Source: an uncultured Clostridia bacterium
GTDB taxonomy: Bacteria; Bacillota_A; Clostridia; Oscillospirales; Oscillospiraceae
Direction: 5' to 3'
Length of the DNA: 12,205 nucleotides
Assembly (NCBI GenBank): GCA_947166955.1
Contig: CAMVGI010000016.1
Span: forward strand, 1-12,205
The position numbers were made by a program, and so were the translations under genes. Each line of letters begins with the position of its first letter. The stretch's first letter is position 1. Shown here piece by piece: positions 1 through 6,557 of this stretch. Under the pieces are notes generated by a model, which saw only the letters and a program-made list of their open reading frames with translations, was not told where the DNA came from and did no database searches.

Positions 1-2
1 TC

Positions 3-143
3 TTCTCCGCGACGCTGCACCTGATGCTCGCCGTGGTGACGCGCTACGCCGTGGGGCTTGTCTACGACGCGGGCGTCGAGCCGGAGGAGGAGCTTCTTGC
101 CATGAAGGAAATGCTGCTCGCGCGGTACACGGTTACGAAATAA
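3..143 (+). CDS. C-terminal end of a probable TetR/AcrR-type transcriptional regulator (5' partial)
   Basis: Only the last 46 codons and the TAA stop (141-143) lie in the window; the reading frame enters from the left edge. The peptide is an alpha-helical tail with a hydrophobic helix (LHLMLAVVTRYAVGLVYD) followed by an acidic turn (VEPEEE) and a final helix ending ARYTVTK. This pattern is typical of the ligand-binding/dimerisation end of TetR-family repressors, where the last helices form the dimer interface. The DNA-binding N-terminus is outside the window, so the assignment rests on the feel of a short tail and is tentative. The stop is only 30 bp from the start of the giant surface-protein gene on the same strand, so the two could share a transcript. 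Codon use is G/C-rich at third positions, like the rest of the window. Confidence 0.5.
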   Translation, partial: FSATLHLMLAVVTRYAVGLVYDAGVEPEEELLAMKEMLLARYTVTK

Positions 144-173
144 ACCATGCTTGACATAGTGGAGGTACACACC

Positions 174-260
174 ATGAACACCAAAAAGCCCTTATCCATC
201 CTGCTGACCCTCGCCCTCGTTCTCGGCCTTTTGCCGTGGACGGTCATGCCCGCGCGGGCG
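174..260 (+). other. Sec signal peptide of the surface protein
   Basis: The first 29 residues run MNTKKPLSILL, then a hydrophobic stretch TLALVLGLLPW, and end VMPARA. They form a basic N-region, a hydrophobic core and an A-x-A signal peptidase I site, with the mature protein predicted to start VKYGVSY. This supports export and fixes the start codon at 174. Confidence 0.85.
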
Positions 261-3200
261 GTGAAGTACGGCGTTTCCTACATTGATGCCAATGGCCGCG
301 CTCAGACAGAAGACAACGTTGAAGTGGTCGTTGAAAGCATGGGCACTGACAACGCTTTTATATCAGACAGCGGCTGGCTCTACGTCGAGGACGATGTTTC
401 GCTCAACAACGGCGCGTCCAACAATGGTGGCGTAGCGATGAACCTCATCCTTGGCGACGACAAAACGCTGACTCTTAGCGCAAGTTTGAGATTTATCAAC
501 GCTTCGCTGACCATCTACGGGCAAAGCGGCGGCACGGGCAAACTTACTATCAGTGGATCAACTGCCAATAATCCAATGCTCGCCCTTGGAAGCAATACCC
601 TCACGATAAACGGCGGTACTGTCGAGGCCACGAATAATGCCCAAAATTATGGTGTTTACGCTTTTGGCAATACGAGCCTCGTGATGAACGGCGGAAGCGC
701 AAGTTTTACAGCGAGTATGGGGACGGCGGTCTATGGCAATGTTACCCTGAACGGCGGCAAGTTCTATGCAAATGGTCGGAAAGGCGCTGTCACTGGAACT
801 GTAAGAATCAAAGATGGTCTCATTTACAAGGACGATAGCAATCCTGTCAATTACTATGTCGGCACGCTGACCACTGAACAGAAAACGGCAATCAACGGTA
901 AGACGCTGACCCCTGCGCCTAACGCGCATAACGTGACTGTCACCGATGGCGTCACAAATGGAACGGTGACGGTTGACAAAGCGGCCGCAGAGAGCGGCGA
1001 CACCGTTACGCTGACCGCGACGCCGGACAGTGGCTTTGCATTGGGGACGGTGACGGTCACGGGTACAAGCGGGACTGTTTCGACCAGCGGCACGGGCAAT
1101 ACGCGCACGTTTACCATGCCCGACGAGGACGTCACGGTCAGCGCGACGTTCACGCAGCCCGTCGCGCAGGTCGGCGAAGTGAAGTACTACGACGTGCAGG
1201 AAGCAATCAACGCGGCGAATGGCGGCACTGTTACGCTGCTTGCCGACGTGACGCTCGACGCCGCGCTGACGGTTCCGGCGGGCCGGGCCGGCACGCTCGC
1301 CCTCAAGGGCCACACCATTGACCGCGGCCTCGCGGACAGCGGCGCCGTGCCGGACGGCTACGTCATCAGGATCGAAGAAGGGTCGACGCTGACGCTCACC
1401 GACAACGGCACGGGCGGCAAGCTTACCGGCGGCAACGACAGCAGCGGCTGCGGCGGCGTGTGGGTCTACGAGTATGGCGAGTTCAATATGACCGGCGGTG
1501 AAATCTCCGGCAACATCGCGGCACAGTTTGGCGGCGGTGTGATGAACGGTGGCACATTCACCATGACCGACGGCAAAATCTCCGACAACATCGCATACAT
1601 CGGCGGCGGTTTGTATAACAACGGCACATTCACCATGACCGGCGGCGAAATCTCCGACAACACCGCGAGCGTCGGTGGCGGCGGTGTGGTTATGCGAGGC
1701 ACGTCTTCCATCAGCGGTAAGCCCGTGATCAAGGGCAACAAAGTGGGCGGCGCGGAAAACAACGTCGATTTAAGGATTAACCAAAGTAACACAGTCACCG
1801 TCACCGGCGCGCTGACGGACGGCGCGAGCATCTATGTCAACGTGGACGCGAACAAGACCGTCGCGCAGAAAGGCGATCCCCGCACCGCCGCTCTCAGCGA
1901 AGACGAGCTGGCGTATTTCCACAGCGACGACGCGGCTCTCATCCCCATGCTCGACGGCGGCGTCGTCAAGCTTGCCTCCGCGTGGGGCGTGCTGCAAGCG
2001 GCGCTCGACGCCGGCGGCACGGTCACGCTCGACCACGACTATACGGCGGGCGAGAACGACGGCGCGCTGGTGATCCCGGAGAACACCGACGTTACGCTCG
2101 ACCTCAACGGCCACGTCATTGACCGCGGCCTCGCGGGCCAGTCGGCGACAGATAGCGGCAGCGTCATCGAGGTGTACGGCAGCCTGACGCTGACCGACGG
2201 CAGCGAGGACAAGACCGGCACGATCACCGGCGGCAATGTAAACAACTTTAGCGGCGGCGTGTACGTCAACGCCGGCACGTTTACCATGCAGGGCGGCACG
2301 ATCACCGGTAACCAGGGCGGCGCCGGCGGCGTGTACGTCGCCGGAGACGTCGACGGAGACCCCTTCAAAAGCGGCAAGTTCAACATGACCGGCGGCACGA
2401 TCACCGGCAACAACGCGACCGGCTTTGGCGGCGGCGTGTGCGTCAGCGAGGGCTGCACGTTCAACGTCAGCGGCAGTCCTGTGATCAGCGGCAACTGGAC
2501 CGAGGGCAGCGAGGGCAGAGAGGCGGACGACGTCCACCTTAGTGCCACCAATACCAGCCGTACCTATATCACCGTCACCGGCGCGCTGACAAGCGGCGCG
2601 AGCATCTATGTCAACGGGAATGCGGAAGCGGGCAGAGCTTTCGCACGGGCGGACAACTACACCATCAGGGAAACCGACGCGGCATGCTTCCACAGCGATG
2701 TGGGCGACAGCCTCGCCGCTATGCTCGAAGACAACGAGGTCATGTTCAAGAAGTCGCTGACGGAAGGCATGATCGGAGCGATCGCCGAGCAGACCTACAC
2801 GGGCAGCGCCATCACGCCCGCTGTTACGGTCGAGGACAACAGCAATGCGCTGACGCTGGGCGAGGACTACACCGTCAGCTACAGCAACAACGTGAACGCG
2901 GCGGAAAGCACGGCGGCAAGCGCGCCGACCGTCACCGTCACGGGCAAGGGCGGCTACACGGGCACGGCGAGCAAGACGTTCACCATCAACAAGAAGCCCG
3001 TCACCGTCTCCGGCATCACGGCGGAGGACAGGGTCTACGACGGCACGACGGCCGCGACGCTTGTCACGACGGCCGCGACCTTTGGCGGCATCTGCGAGGG
3101 CGACACGCTGGCCGTAACCGCCACGGGCGCGTTCGCGAACGCGAACGCAGGCGAGAACAAGACCGTCAACATCAGCAACATCACGCTCGGCGGCGCGAGC

Positions 3201-4922
3201 GCCGCGAACTATGTGCTGGCGACCGACGGGCAGCAGGAAAGCGCGACCGCGAGCATCACGGGCATTCAGGTCTATATCGACGGCGTTGCGGCGAGCGACA
3301 AGACCTACGACGGCACGGACGCTGCGACCGTCACCGGCACGGCGGCGCTCAAGAAGGCGAGCAACAACGAGGCCGTGACCGGCCTGACCGTCTCCGACAT
3401 CACCGCCAAGTTTGCGGACAAGAACGTCGGCACGGGCAAGACCGTCACCATCACGGGCGGTACGCTCAGCGACACGACGAACTATACGCTGGTAACGAGC
3501 GCGACGACCGGCCTCACGGCGAATATCACGGCAAAGCCCGTTACCATCACGGGGCTTTCCGCCGAGAACAAGGTCTACAACGGCAAGGCGACCGCGACGG
3601 TCACCGGCACGGCGGTCATCAGCGGCCTTGTGAGCGGCGACACGGTGACGGTTACGGCGGGCAGCGCGGCGTTTGCGGACAAGAACGCGGGCGACGGCAA
3701 GACGGTCACGTTCACCGGCTATGCGCTCGACGGCGCGGACAAGGGCAACTATGCGCTCTCCGCGCAGCCCGCGAGCACCACGGCGAACATCACCAAGGCG
3801 AACGCGACCTGCACCAAGGCGCCCACGGCGATCGACGATCTCGCCTACACCGGCGAGGCGCAGGCGCTTGTCAAGGCGGGCAGCGCCGCGGGCGGAGTGA
3901 TGCAGTACAGTCTGGACGGCAATACCTATGGTACGGGCATTCCCGAAGGAACTGACGCAAAGAGCTACACGGTCTATTACAAGGTCGTCGGCGACGAAAA
4001 CCACAACAACGTCGCGCCCGCGAGCATTGCCGTGAGCATCGCCAAGGCGGATCAAACGGCTCCGGCGCTGACCAGCCCCGTTACCATCACAGCTCCGGCG
4101 ACGACCGCCGAAATCACGGGCGTTACGACCGCGATGGAGTACAGCACCGACAACAAAACGTGGACGGCTTGCGACGCTCCGTTCAGCGTCGGCAAGGGCG
4201 TGTACTATATCCGCTTGAAAGAGAAAGACAACTACAACGCAAGCCCCGCGGCGACCGTCATTGTCAAGGGCGCGGACGAGCACGCGCTCACGGTCACGGG
4301 CGGCACGGGCAGCGGCGGCTATAAAGCGGGCGCTTCGGTTTCCGTCAGCGCGACCGTGCCCGCGGGCGAGCGGTTCAAGAACTGGACGGCGACTCCCAAC
4401 AACGCGCTGACCGACGAGCAAAAGGCGTCGGCGTCCGTGACCTTCACCATGCCGGACGACGACGTGACGCTGTCGGCAGACTTTGAGGATAAGCCGCTGG
4501 AGAGCGTTTCCCTGCCCGCGACGCTGTCGCTCCGGGTGGGCGCGACGCAGGCGCTGACGCCGACCTTCACGCCCTCCGACTGCAAATACAAGGCGGTCAC
4601 ATGGGAGAGCGGCAACACGTCCGTCGTCACGGTGGACGAGAACGGCAAGCTCACGGCGGTCGCCGTCGGCGGTCCGGTGAATCACGGTCACCTCCACGGC
4701 GGACAGCAGCAAGACCGCGGTCTGCGCCGTGACGGTCACGAGCGCGTCCTCGGGCGGCGGCTCGTCGTCGAGCAGCAGCGACGATTCCCCGTCCACGCCG
4801 TCCACGACGACCACGACGAACAACGCGGACGGCAGCACCACCAAGACCACGACGAACACGGACGGCAGCAAGACCGCTGTGACGACAACGGCGGACGGAT
4901 GCTCCGCCACGTTCAAGACTGA
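174..4922 (+). CDS. Giant secreted surface protein, N-terminal part (beta-helix, YDG and Ig-like repeats), truncated by a frameshift
   Basis: Start chosen at ATG 174 because GGAGG (161-165) lies 8 bp upstream and the protein then begins with a classic signal peptide: KK at residues 4-5, a long Leu-rich core and a PARA cleavage site near residue 29. An ATG at 147 in the same frame lacks a ribosome site. Domains (residues from 174): N-terminal beta-rich region 30-250; InlB-like repeat about 253-326, ending TFTMPDEDVTVSATF; two homologous beta-helix modules about 335-860, with GGTITGN / GGEISDN coils and GGGV turns; an MBG-like segment about 865-942; three YDG repeats about 943-1205 (VYDGT, TYDGT, VYNGK); a second InlB-like repeat about 1370-1439; and a Big_2 Ig-like domain about 1443-1499. 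After residue 1499 the frame loses all domain character for about 83 residues up to the TGA at 4920-4922, while the +1 frame carries the expected continuation. As read, the product would be exported but lack its SLH anchor. Probable role is an adhesin or structural cell-surface protein; no enzymatic domain was seen. Confidence 0.85.
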   Translation: MNTKKPLSILLTLALVLGLLPWTVMPARAVKYGVSYIDANGRAQTEDNVEVVVESMGTDNAFISDSGWLYVEDDVSLNNGASNNGGVAMNLILGDDKTLTLSASLRFINASLTIYGQSGGTGKLTISGSTANNPMLALGSNTLTINGGTVEATNNAQNYGVYAFGNTSLVMNGGSASFTASMGTAVYGNVTLNGGKFYANGRKGAVTGTVRIKDGLIYKDDSNPVNYYVGTLTTEQKTAINGKTLTPAPNAHNVTVTDGVTNGTVTVDKAAAESGDTVTLTATPDSGFALGTVTVTGTSGTVSTSGTGNTRTFTMPDEDVTVSATFTQPVAQVGEVKYYDVQEAINAANGGTVTLLADVTLDAALTVPAGRAGTLALKGHTIDRGLADSGAVPDGYVIRIEEGSTLTLTDNGTGGKLTGGNDSSGCGGVWVYEYGEFNMTGGEISGNIAAQFGGGVMNGGTFTMTDGKISDNIAYIGGGLYNNGTFTMTGGEISDNTASVGGGGVVMRGTSSISGKPVIKGNKVGGAENNVDLRINQSNTVTVTGALTDGASIYVNVDANKTVAQKGDPRTAALSEDELAYFHSDDAALIPMLDGGVVKLASAWGVLQAALDAGGTVTLDHDYTAGENDGALVIPENTDVTLDLNGHVIDRGLAGQSATDSGSVIEVYGSLTLTDGSEDKTGTITGGNVNNFSGGVYVNAGTFTMQGGTITGNQGGAGGVYVAGDVDGDPFKSGKFNMTGGTITGNNATGFGGGVCVSEGCTFNVSGSPVISGNWTEGSEGREADDVHLSATNTSRTYITVTGALTSGASIYVNGNAEAGRAFARADNYTIRETDAACFHSDVGDSLAAMLEDNEVMFKKSLTEGMIGAIAEQTYTGSAITPAVTVEDNSNALTLGEDYTVSYSNNVNAAESTAASAPTVTVTGKGGYTGTASKTFTINKKPVTVSGITAEDRVYDGTTAATLVTTAATFGGICEGDTLAVTATGAFANANAGENKTVNISNITLGGASAANYVLATDGQQESATASITGIQVYIDGVAASDKTYDGTDAATVTGTAALKKASNNEAVTGLTVSDITAKFADKNVGTGKTVTITGGTLSDTTNYTLVTSATTGLTANITAKPVTITGLSAENKVYNGKATATVTGTAVISGLVSGDTVTVTAGSAAFADKNAGDGKTVTFTGYALDGADKGNYALSAQPASTTANITKANATCTKAPTAIDDLAYTGEAQALVKAGSAAGGVMQYSLDGNTYGTGIPEGTDAKSYTVYYKVVGDENHNNVAPASIAVSIAKADQTAPALTSPVTITAPATTAEITGVTTAMEYSTDNKTWTACDAPFSVGKGVYYIRLKEKDNYNASPAATVIVKGADEHALTVTGGTGSGGYKAGASVSVSATVPAGERFKNWTATPNNALTDEQKASASVTFTMPDDDVTLSADFEDKPLESVSLPATLSLRVGATQALTPTFTPSDCKYKAVTWESGNTSVVTVDENGKLTAVAVGGPVNHGHLHGGQQQDRGLRRDGHERVLGRRLVVEQQRRFPVHAVHDDHDEQRGRQHHQDHDEHGRQQDRCDDNGGRMLRHVQD
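1176..2760 (+). repeat. Two tandem paralogous beta-helix modules, each about 0.8 kb
   Basis: Module A (about 1176-1977) and module B (about 1981-2760) follow the same order. Each has a LQAAL/QEAIN helix with GGTVTL, then a GHxIDRGLA segment, then SLTLTD/TLTLTDNG, glycine-rich coils with TFTM..GG.I(S/T)GN, then VTGALT.GASIYVN, a FHSD motif and a closing ML(D/E) element. At DNA level cattgaccgcggcctcgcgg occurs at 1316 and again at 2117, and gcgcgctgac inside matching contexts at 1807 and 2581, offsets of 801 and 774 bp. This is an internal duplication followed by small indels. Such coils usually fold as a right-handed parallel beta-helix; that fold is inferred from the repeat pattern. Confidence 0.75.
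1479..1694 (+). repeat. Three 72-bp (24-residue) tandem coil repeats
   Basis: Three consecutive units start at 1479, 1551 and 1623 with exact 72-bp spacing. Each encodes a coil of the form TFTMTGGEISDN followed by a variable stretch and GGG. The second and third units share ggcacattcaccatgacc (1551 and 1623) and aatctccgacaaca. The high nucleotide identity between units points to recent duplication or gene conversion, and the 24-residue period suits one beta-helix turn per unit. Confidence 0.75.
3000..3794 (+). repeat. Three tandem YDG-type repeats in the surface protein
   Basis: Each unit is about 87-90 residues. It opens with a beta-strand (VTVSGI, VYIDGV, VTITGL) and a signature VYDGT, TYDGT or VYNGK. 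It continues with VTGTA-like strands and an F.(N/D)(A/K)N(A/V)G.(G/N)KTV motif, and closes with NY.L....TA.IT. Units run about 3000-3263, 3264-3530 and 3534-3794. YDG repeats are extracellular stalk modules in bacterial surface proteins; no catalytic function is expected. Confidence 0.8.
4660..4690 (+). other. Frameshift site splitting the surface-protein gene
   Basis: The Big_2 domain reads LTAVAVGG in frame up to about 4673. The expected domain end ITVTST, ADSSKTAVCAVTVTS and the rest of the protein lie in the +1 frame, which opens only at 4681 because TGA occupies 4678-4680 in that frame. Ten bases (4671-4680) separate the last good codon of the upstream frame from the first good codon of the downstream frame. 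That equals one extra base or two missing bases. There is no homopolymer run and no visible slippery heptamer or downstream stimulatory hairpin, so a mutation or sequencing error is more likely than programmed shifting. Confidence 0.8.
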
Positions 4923-5802
4923 CAAGAGCGGAAGCACCGTGAGCGTTGCATTCAGCGTCTCACAAAAAGCGGCGGAGGAGACGCAGAGAACCGGCGCGCC
5001 GATACAGCTCCCCGCGGAGATCGCGCCCGTCATGCCGCAGAACGCGGCGACCGCCGCGGTCGTTGCGATCACGGTGCCGAACGCTCTCATCGGCGGCGGC
5101 GCCGCGCGGGTCGAGATCGAGGTCACAAGAAGCGGCCCCGGCGTCATTGCGATGCTGCGCGGCGCGAACGGCGGGCTCACTCCGGTCAAGGAGTGCTATG
5201 AGGGCAGCGTCATCCTGCCTGTGACGGAGTCCTGTGAGATCGTGATCGTGGACAACACCAAGACGTTTAGCGACGTGAAGGCGAACGACTGGTTCTATGA
5301 CAATGTCACGTTCGTCACCGCCCGCGAGATCTTCAATGGCACGGGCGACGGGCTGTTCACGCCGAACGCCTCCATGACGCGCGGAATGTTGGCGCAGGCG
5401 CTCTATAACTTCGACCGCAGCGCCGCGCCGAACGACAGCTACGCCTTTGCGGACGCGCGCGGCAAGTGGTACGCCGGCGCGGCGAGCTGGGCGGCGTCCG
5501 TGGGCGTCGTCACCGGCACGGACGAGGGCTTCGAGGGCGAGGCCAACGTCACCCGCGAGGCGGTTGCGACGATGCTCTACCGCTACGCGAAGGCGCAGGG
5601 CTACGATGTTGCCGCGCGCGCCGATCTGAGCGCGTTTGCAGACGCGGCGAGCGTGTCCGACTGGGCGCTGGAAGCGATGCAGTGGGCGGTCGGCACGGGC
5701 CTCGTCAACGGTATGGACGGCTTTCTCGCCCCGCAAGCTCCCGCCACGCGCGCGCAGCTTGCGGCGATCATCGAGCGGTTCGTCGAGAACGTGGCAAACT
5801 GA
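4729..5802 (+). CDS. C-terminal part of the same surface protein: Ser/Thr linker, conserved pre-anchor domain and three SLH domains
   Basis: This is the downstream half of the frameshifted gene. The frame is open from 4681; the first usable codon is GTG 4729, with no Shine-Dalgarno sequence, so independent translation is doubtful. Order: end of the Big_2 domain; a low-complexity linker rich in Ser, Thr and Asp (about residues 5-40); a beta-rich segment with DGSTTKTTTNTDGSKT and VSVAFSVSQKA; then three S-layer homology domains at about 5269-5424 (FSDVKANDWFYDNV...MTRGML), 5440-5600 (FADARGKWYAGA...VTREAV) and 5626-5796 (FADAASVSDWALEA...ATRAQL). Each SLH copy keeps the Thr-Arg pair of the TRAE-type wall-binding motif. 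SLH domains bind pyruvylated secondary cell-wall polymer in Firmicutes, so this part would anchor the protein outside the cell. Joined to the upstream half, the intact protein would be about 1875 residues. Confidence 0.85.
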   Translation: MTVTSASSGGGSSSSSSDDSPSTPSTTTTTNNADGSTTKTTTNTDGSKTAVTTTADGCSATFKTDKSGSTVSVAFSVSQKAAEETQRTGAPIQLPAEIAPVMPQNAATAAVVAITVPNALIGGGAARVEIEVTRSGPGVIAMLRGANGGLTPVKECYEGSVILPVTESCEIVIVDNTKTFSDVKANDWFYDNVTFVTAREIFNGTGDGLFTPNASMTRGMLAQALYNFDRSAAPNDSYAFADARGKWYAGAASWAASVGVVTGTDEGFEGEANVTREAVATMLYRYAKAQGYDVAARADLSAFADAASVSDWALEAMQWAVGTGLVNGMDGFLAPQAPATRAQLAAIIERFVENVAN

Positions 5803-5843
5803 AGCCAGAGCAAAAATCTCCCAACTGCAGACAAAGAGAACCC

Positions 5844-5893
5844 GTCGGAGCCGGTGCGCATGATACGCACCGGCTCCGACGCCGTTATTTCTT
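5844..5893 (+). terminator. Hairpin terminator after the surface-protein gene
   Basis: A perfect 15-bp stem, GTCGGAGCCGGTGCG (5844-5858) with its complement at 5866-5880, encloses a 7-base loop 42 bp after the surface-protein stop. It is followed by GCCGTTATTTCTT, a moderate T-rich tract. The same stem lies just past the minus-strand stop at 5885-5887, so it could also end transcripts from the right, although the T tract on that side is weaker. Confidence 0.75.
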
Positions 5894-6115
5894 CCCATAC
5901 TTATCCCGTAGGCTGCGGTGCTCGCCCTGAGCTTCCCGCGCCTGCTTGGCGGCGGTCGTGATCTCCCACGACGCATCCTCCGCGGACAGATCGAGCGTCA
6001 TCGTCCCGCGATAGCAAGTCGAATCGGCTTGTATGATGGCAAAACCAGCGAAGGCAGTTGTTCGGGAATTCCGAACAACTGCCTTCGTCTCAATCCGCAA
6101 AATCTGCGCCGCCAT
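5885..6115 (-). pseudogene. Short minus-strand reading frame, probably the 3' remnant of an unidentified gene
   Basis: The frame is open from 6175 down to the TAA at 5885-5887 (96 codons). Only TTG 6121 or ATG 6115 could start it, and neither has a ribosome site. The last 50 or so codons (5888-6046) have the G/C-rich third positions of the neighbouring real genes. They encode a plausible soluble tail with TMTLDLSAEDASWEI and a basic helix ending RSLRDKYGKK. The first part instead runs through a 17-bp perfect palindrome, which gives KAVVRNSRTTAF, and AT-rich sequence unlike the surroundings. The simplest reading is a gene whose 5' part was replaced when the repeat-rich segment and toxin-antitoxin module arrived. 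I do not recognise the family; it could also be a small intact orphan gene or non-coding. Confidence 0.35.
6049..6087. repeat. Perfect 17-bp inverted repeat with 5-base loop
   Basis: The arm CGAAGGCAGTTGTTCGG (6049-6065) pairs without mismatch to 6071-6087 around GAATT. Read on the minus strand it is followed within a few bases by TTTT (CTGGTTTTGCC), so it could terminate leftward transcription. On the plus strand there is no T tract. The length and perfection of the stem exceed the terminators nearby and suggest a palindromic repeat unit or element end. Confidence 0.8.
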
Positions 6116-6140
6116 AGTCAAAGAAAAGTCAAACCCATAC

Positions 6141-6171
6141 GCAACTGGGGTACAATTTGAACCCCAGTTGC
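6141..6171. repeat. Perfect 11-bp inverted repeat with 9-base loop
   Basis: GCAACTGGGGT (6141-6151) pairs with ACCCCAGTTGC (6161-6171). It sits between the 17-bp palindrome and the TGTCAAGTAAA palindrome. On the minus strand it is followed by GTATGGGTTTGACTTTTCTTTG, a loose T-rich tract that could make it a weak leftward terminator. Confidence 0.7.
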
Positions 6172-6173
6172 CT

Positions 6174-6202
6174 TGTCAAGTAAATCTCTGTTTTACTTGA
6201 CA
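6174..6202. repeat. 29-bp palindrome TGTCAAGTAAA / TTTACTTGACA
   Basis: TGTCAAGTAAA (6174-6184) and TTTACTTGACA (6192-6202) form a perfect 11-bp inverted repeat around TCTCTGT, three bases from the previous hairpin. The outer TG...CA ends resemble transposon termini, and the right arm contains a TTGACA box without a good -10 at the correct distance. It could be a regulator site, a hairpin or a vestige of element ends; the sequence alone does not decide. Confidence 0.65.
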
Positions 6203-6224
6203 CATGCTTGGAAGAAAATAACAG

Positions 6225-6253
6225 TTGACACTCTGGCTTGTGCTACATATAAT
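6225..6253 (+). promoter_or_regulatory. Consensus sigma-A promoter of the toxin-antitoxin operon
   Basis: TTGACA (6225-6230) and TATAAT (6248-6253) both match the consensus exactly and are separated by exactly 17 bp. Transcription would start near 6259-6262, about 45 bp before the antitoxin ATG at 6307. Such a strong promoter is typical of autoregulated toxin-antitoxin operons. Confidence 0.9.
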
Positions 6254-6257
6254 GAAG

Positions 6258-6271
6258 GTGGGATTTCCCAC
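6258..6271. promoter_or_regulatory. Candidate operator palindrome at the transcription start
   Basis: GTGGGATTTCCCAC is a perfect palindrome with arms GTGGGA and TCCCAC around TT, located 4 bp after the -10 box at the expected start site. Type II antitoxins usually bind palindromes overlapping their own promoter, so this is a natural site for the AbrB-like antitoxin of 6307-6549. Binding is an inference. Confidence 0.5.
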
Positions 6272-6306
6272 GTACCCACAACCCGCCAGAAAGTGAGGCT
6301 GAAAAT

Positions 6307-6549
6307 ATGGAATCCGTATCGAGAACGTATGATGCAAAGGTAGACTCGAAAAAGCGCATCACGCTAAGGAGTGCACGCTTCGAGTATTACAATGTCAAGG
6401 AGTATCAGGACGGACGCATTCTGTTGGAACCGCGGGAGCTCGCCGTGCCGTTCAGCGTTTCCGAGAACACACTTGCGATGATGGATGCCGCAATGAAAAA
6501 CATGAAAAACGGTGAAGTCTCCGCGCCGGTTGATCTTTCTGAGTTCTGA
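6307..6549 (+). CDS. AbrB/MazE-like antitoxin of a type II toxin-antitoxin pair
   Basis: An 80-residue protein with ATG 6307 preceded by GTGAGG (6293-6298). The N-terminal 45 residues (YDAKVDSKKRITLRSARFEY, then VKEYQDGRILLEPREL) match the swapped-hairpin AbrB/SpoVT DNA-binding pattern of a VDSKGR-like strand, turn and DG-x-I-x-L-x-P strand. The C-terminal 35 residues (SVSENTLAMMD...VSAPVDLSEF) are the likely toxin-wrapping tail. The toxin gene follows after 8 bp with its ribosome site overlapping this stop codon, so the two are translationally linked. Predicted roles are to bind and neutralise the toxin and to repress the operon through the palindrome at 6258-6271. The family assignment is from motif resemblance, and the pairing is strongly supported by context. 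Confidence 0.7.
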   Translation: MESVSRTYDAKVDSKKRITLRSARFEYYNVKEYQDGRILLEPRELAVPFSVSENTLAMMDAAMKNMKNGEVSAPVDLSEF

Positions 6550-6557
6550 GGTCTGAT

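Noticed and set aside
151..156. TTGACA box before the surface-protein gene
   Set aside because: No TATAAT-like box lies 16-18 bp downstream; the box sits against the ribosome site, so it is probably chance.
147..173. Upstream in-frame ATG for the surface protein
   Set aside because: It has no ribosome site and would add nine residues in front of a signal peptide, while ATG 174 has GGAGG at the right distance.
1479..2500. CRISPR-like array suggested by regular repeats
   Set aside because: The repeats are within one reading frame, vary at codon level and encode beta-helix coils; there are no unique spacers or cas genes.
2684..3955. A 423-codon plus-strand open frame inside the surface-protein gene
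   Set aside because: The translation is a His/Arg/Gly/Gln-rich off-frame reading of the YDG repeats; the correct frame is unambiguous there.
4671..4681. Programmed ribosomal frameshifting in the surface-protein gene
   Set aside because: There is no slippery heptamer, no in-frame stop with a prfB-like context and no internal Shine-Dalgarno or stem-loop at the right distance, so I do not claim it.
1770..5189. A 1139-codon open frame on the minus strand opposite the surface-protein gene
   Set aside because: It has no ribosome site, its translation is Arg/Ala/Val-rich without any domain, and it mirrors the repetitive G/C-rich coding strand. It even crosses the frameshift point because it depends only on base composition.
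6197..6202. A second TTGACA in the palindrome upstream of the toxin-antitoxin promoter
   Set aside because: The bases 17 bp downstream do not form a credible -10 element, whereas the box at 6225 has a perfect one.
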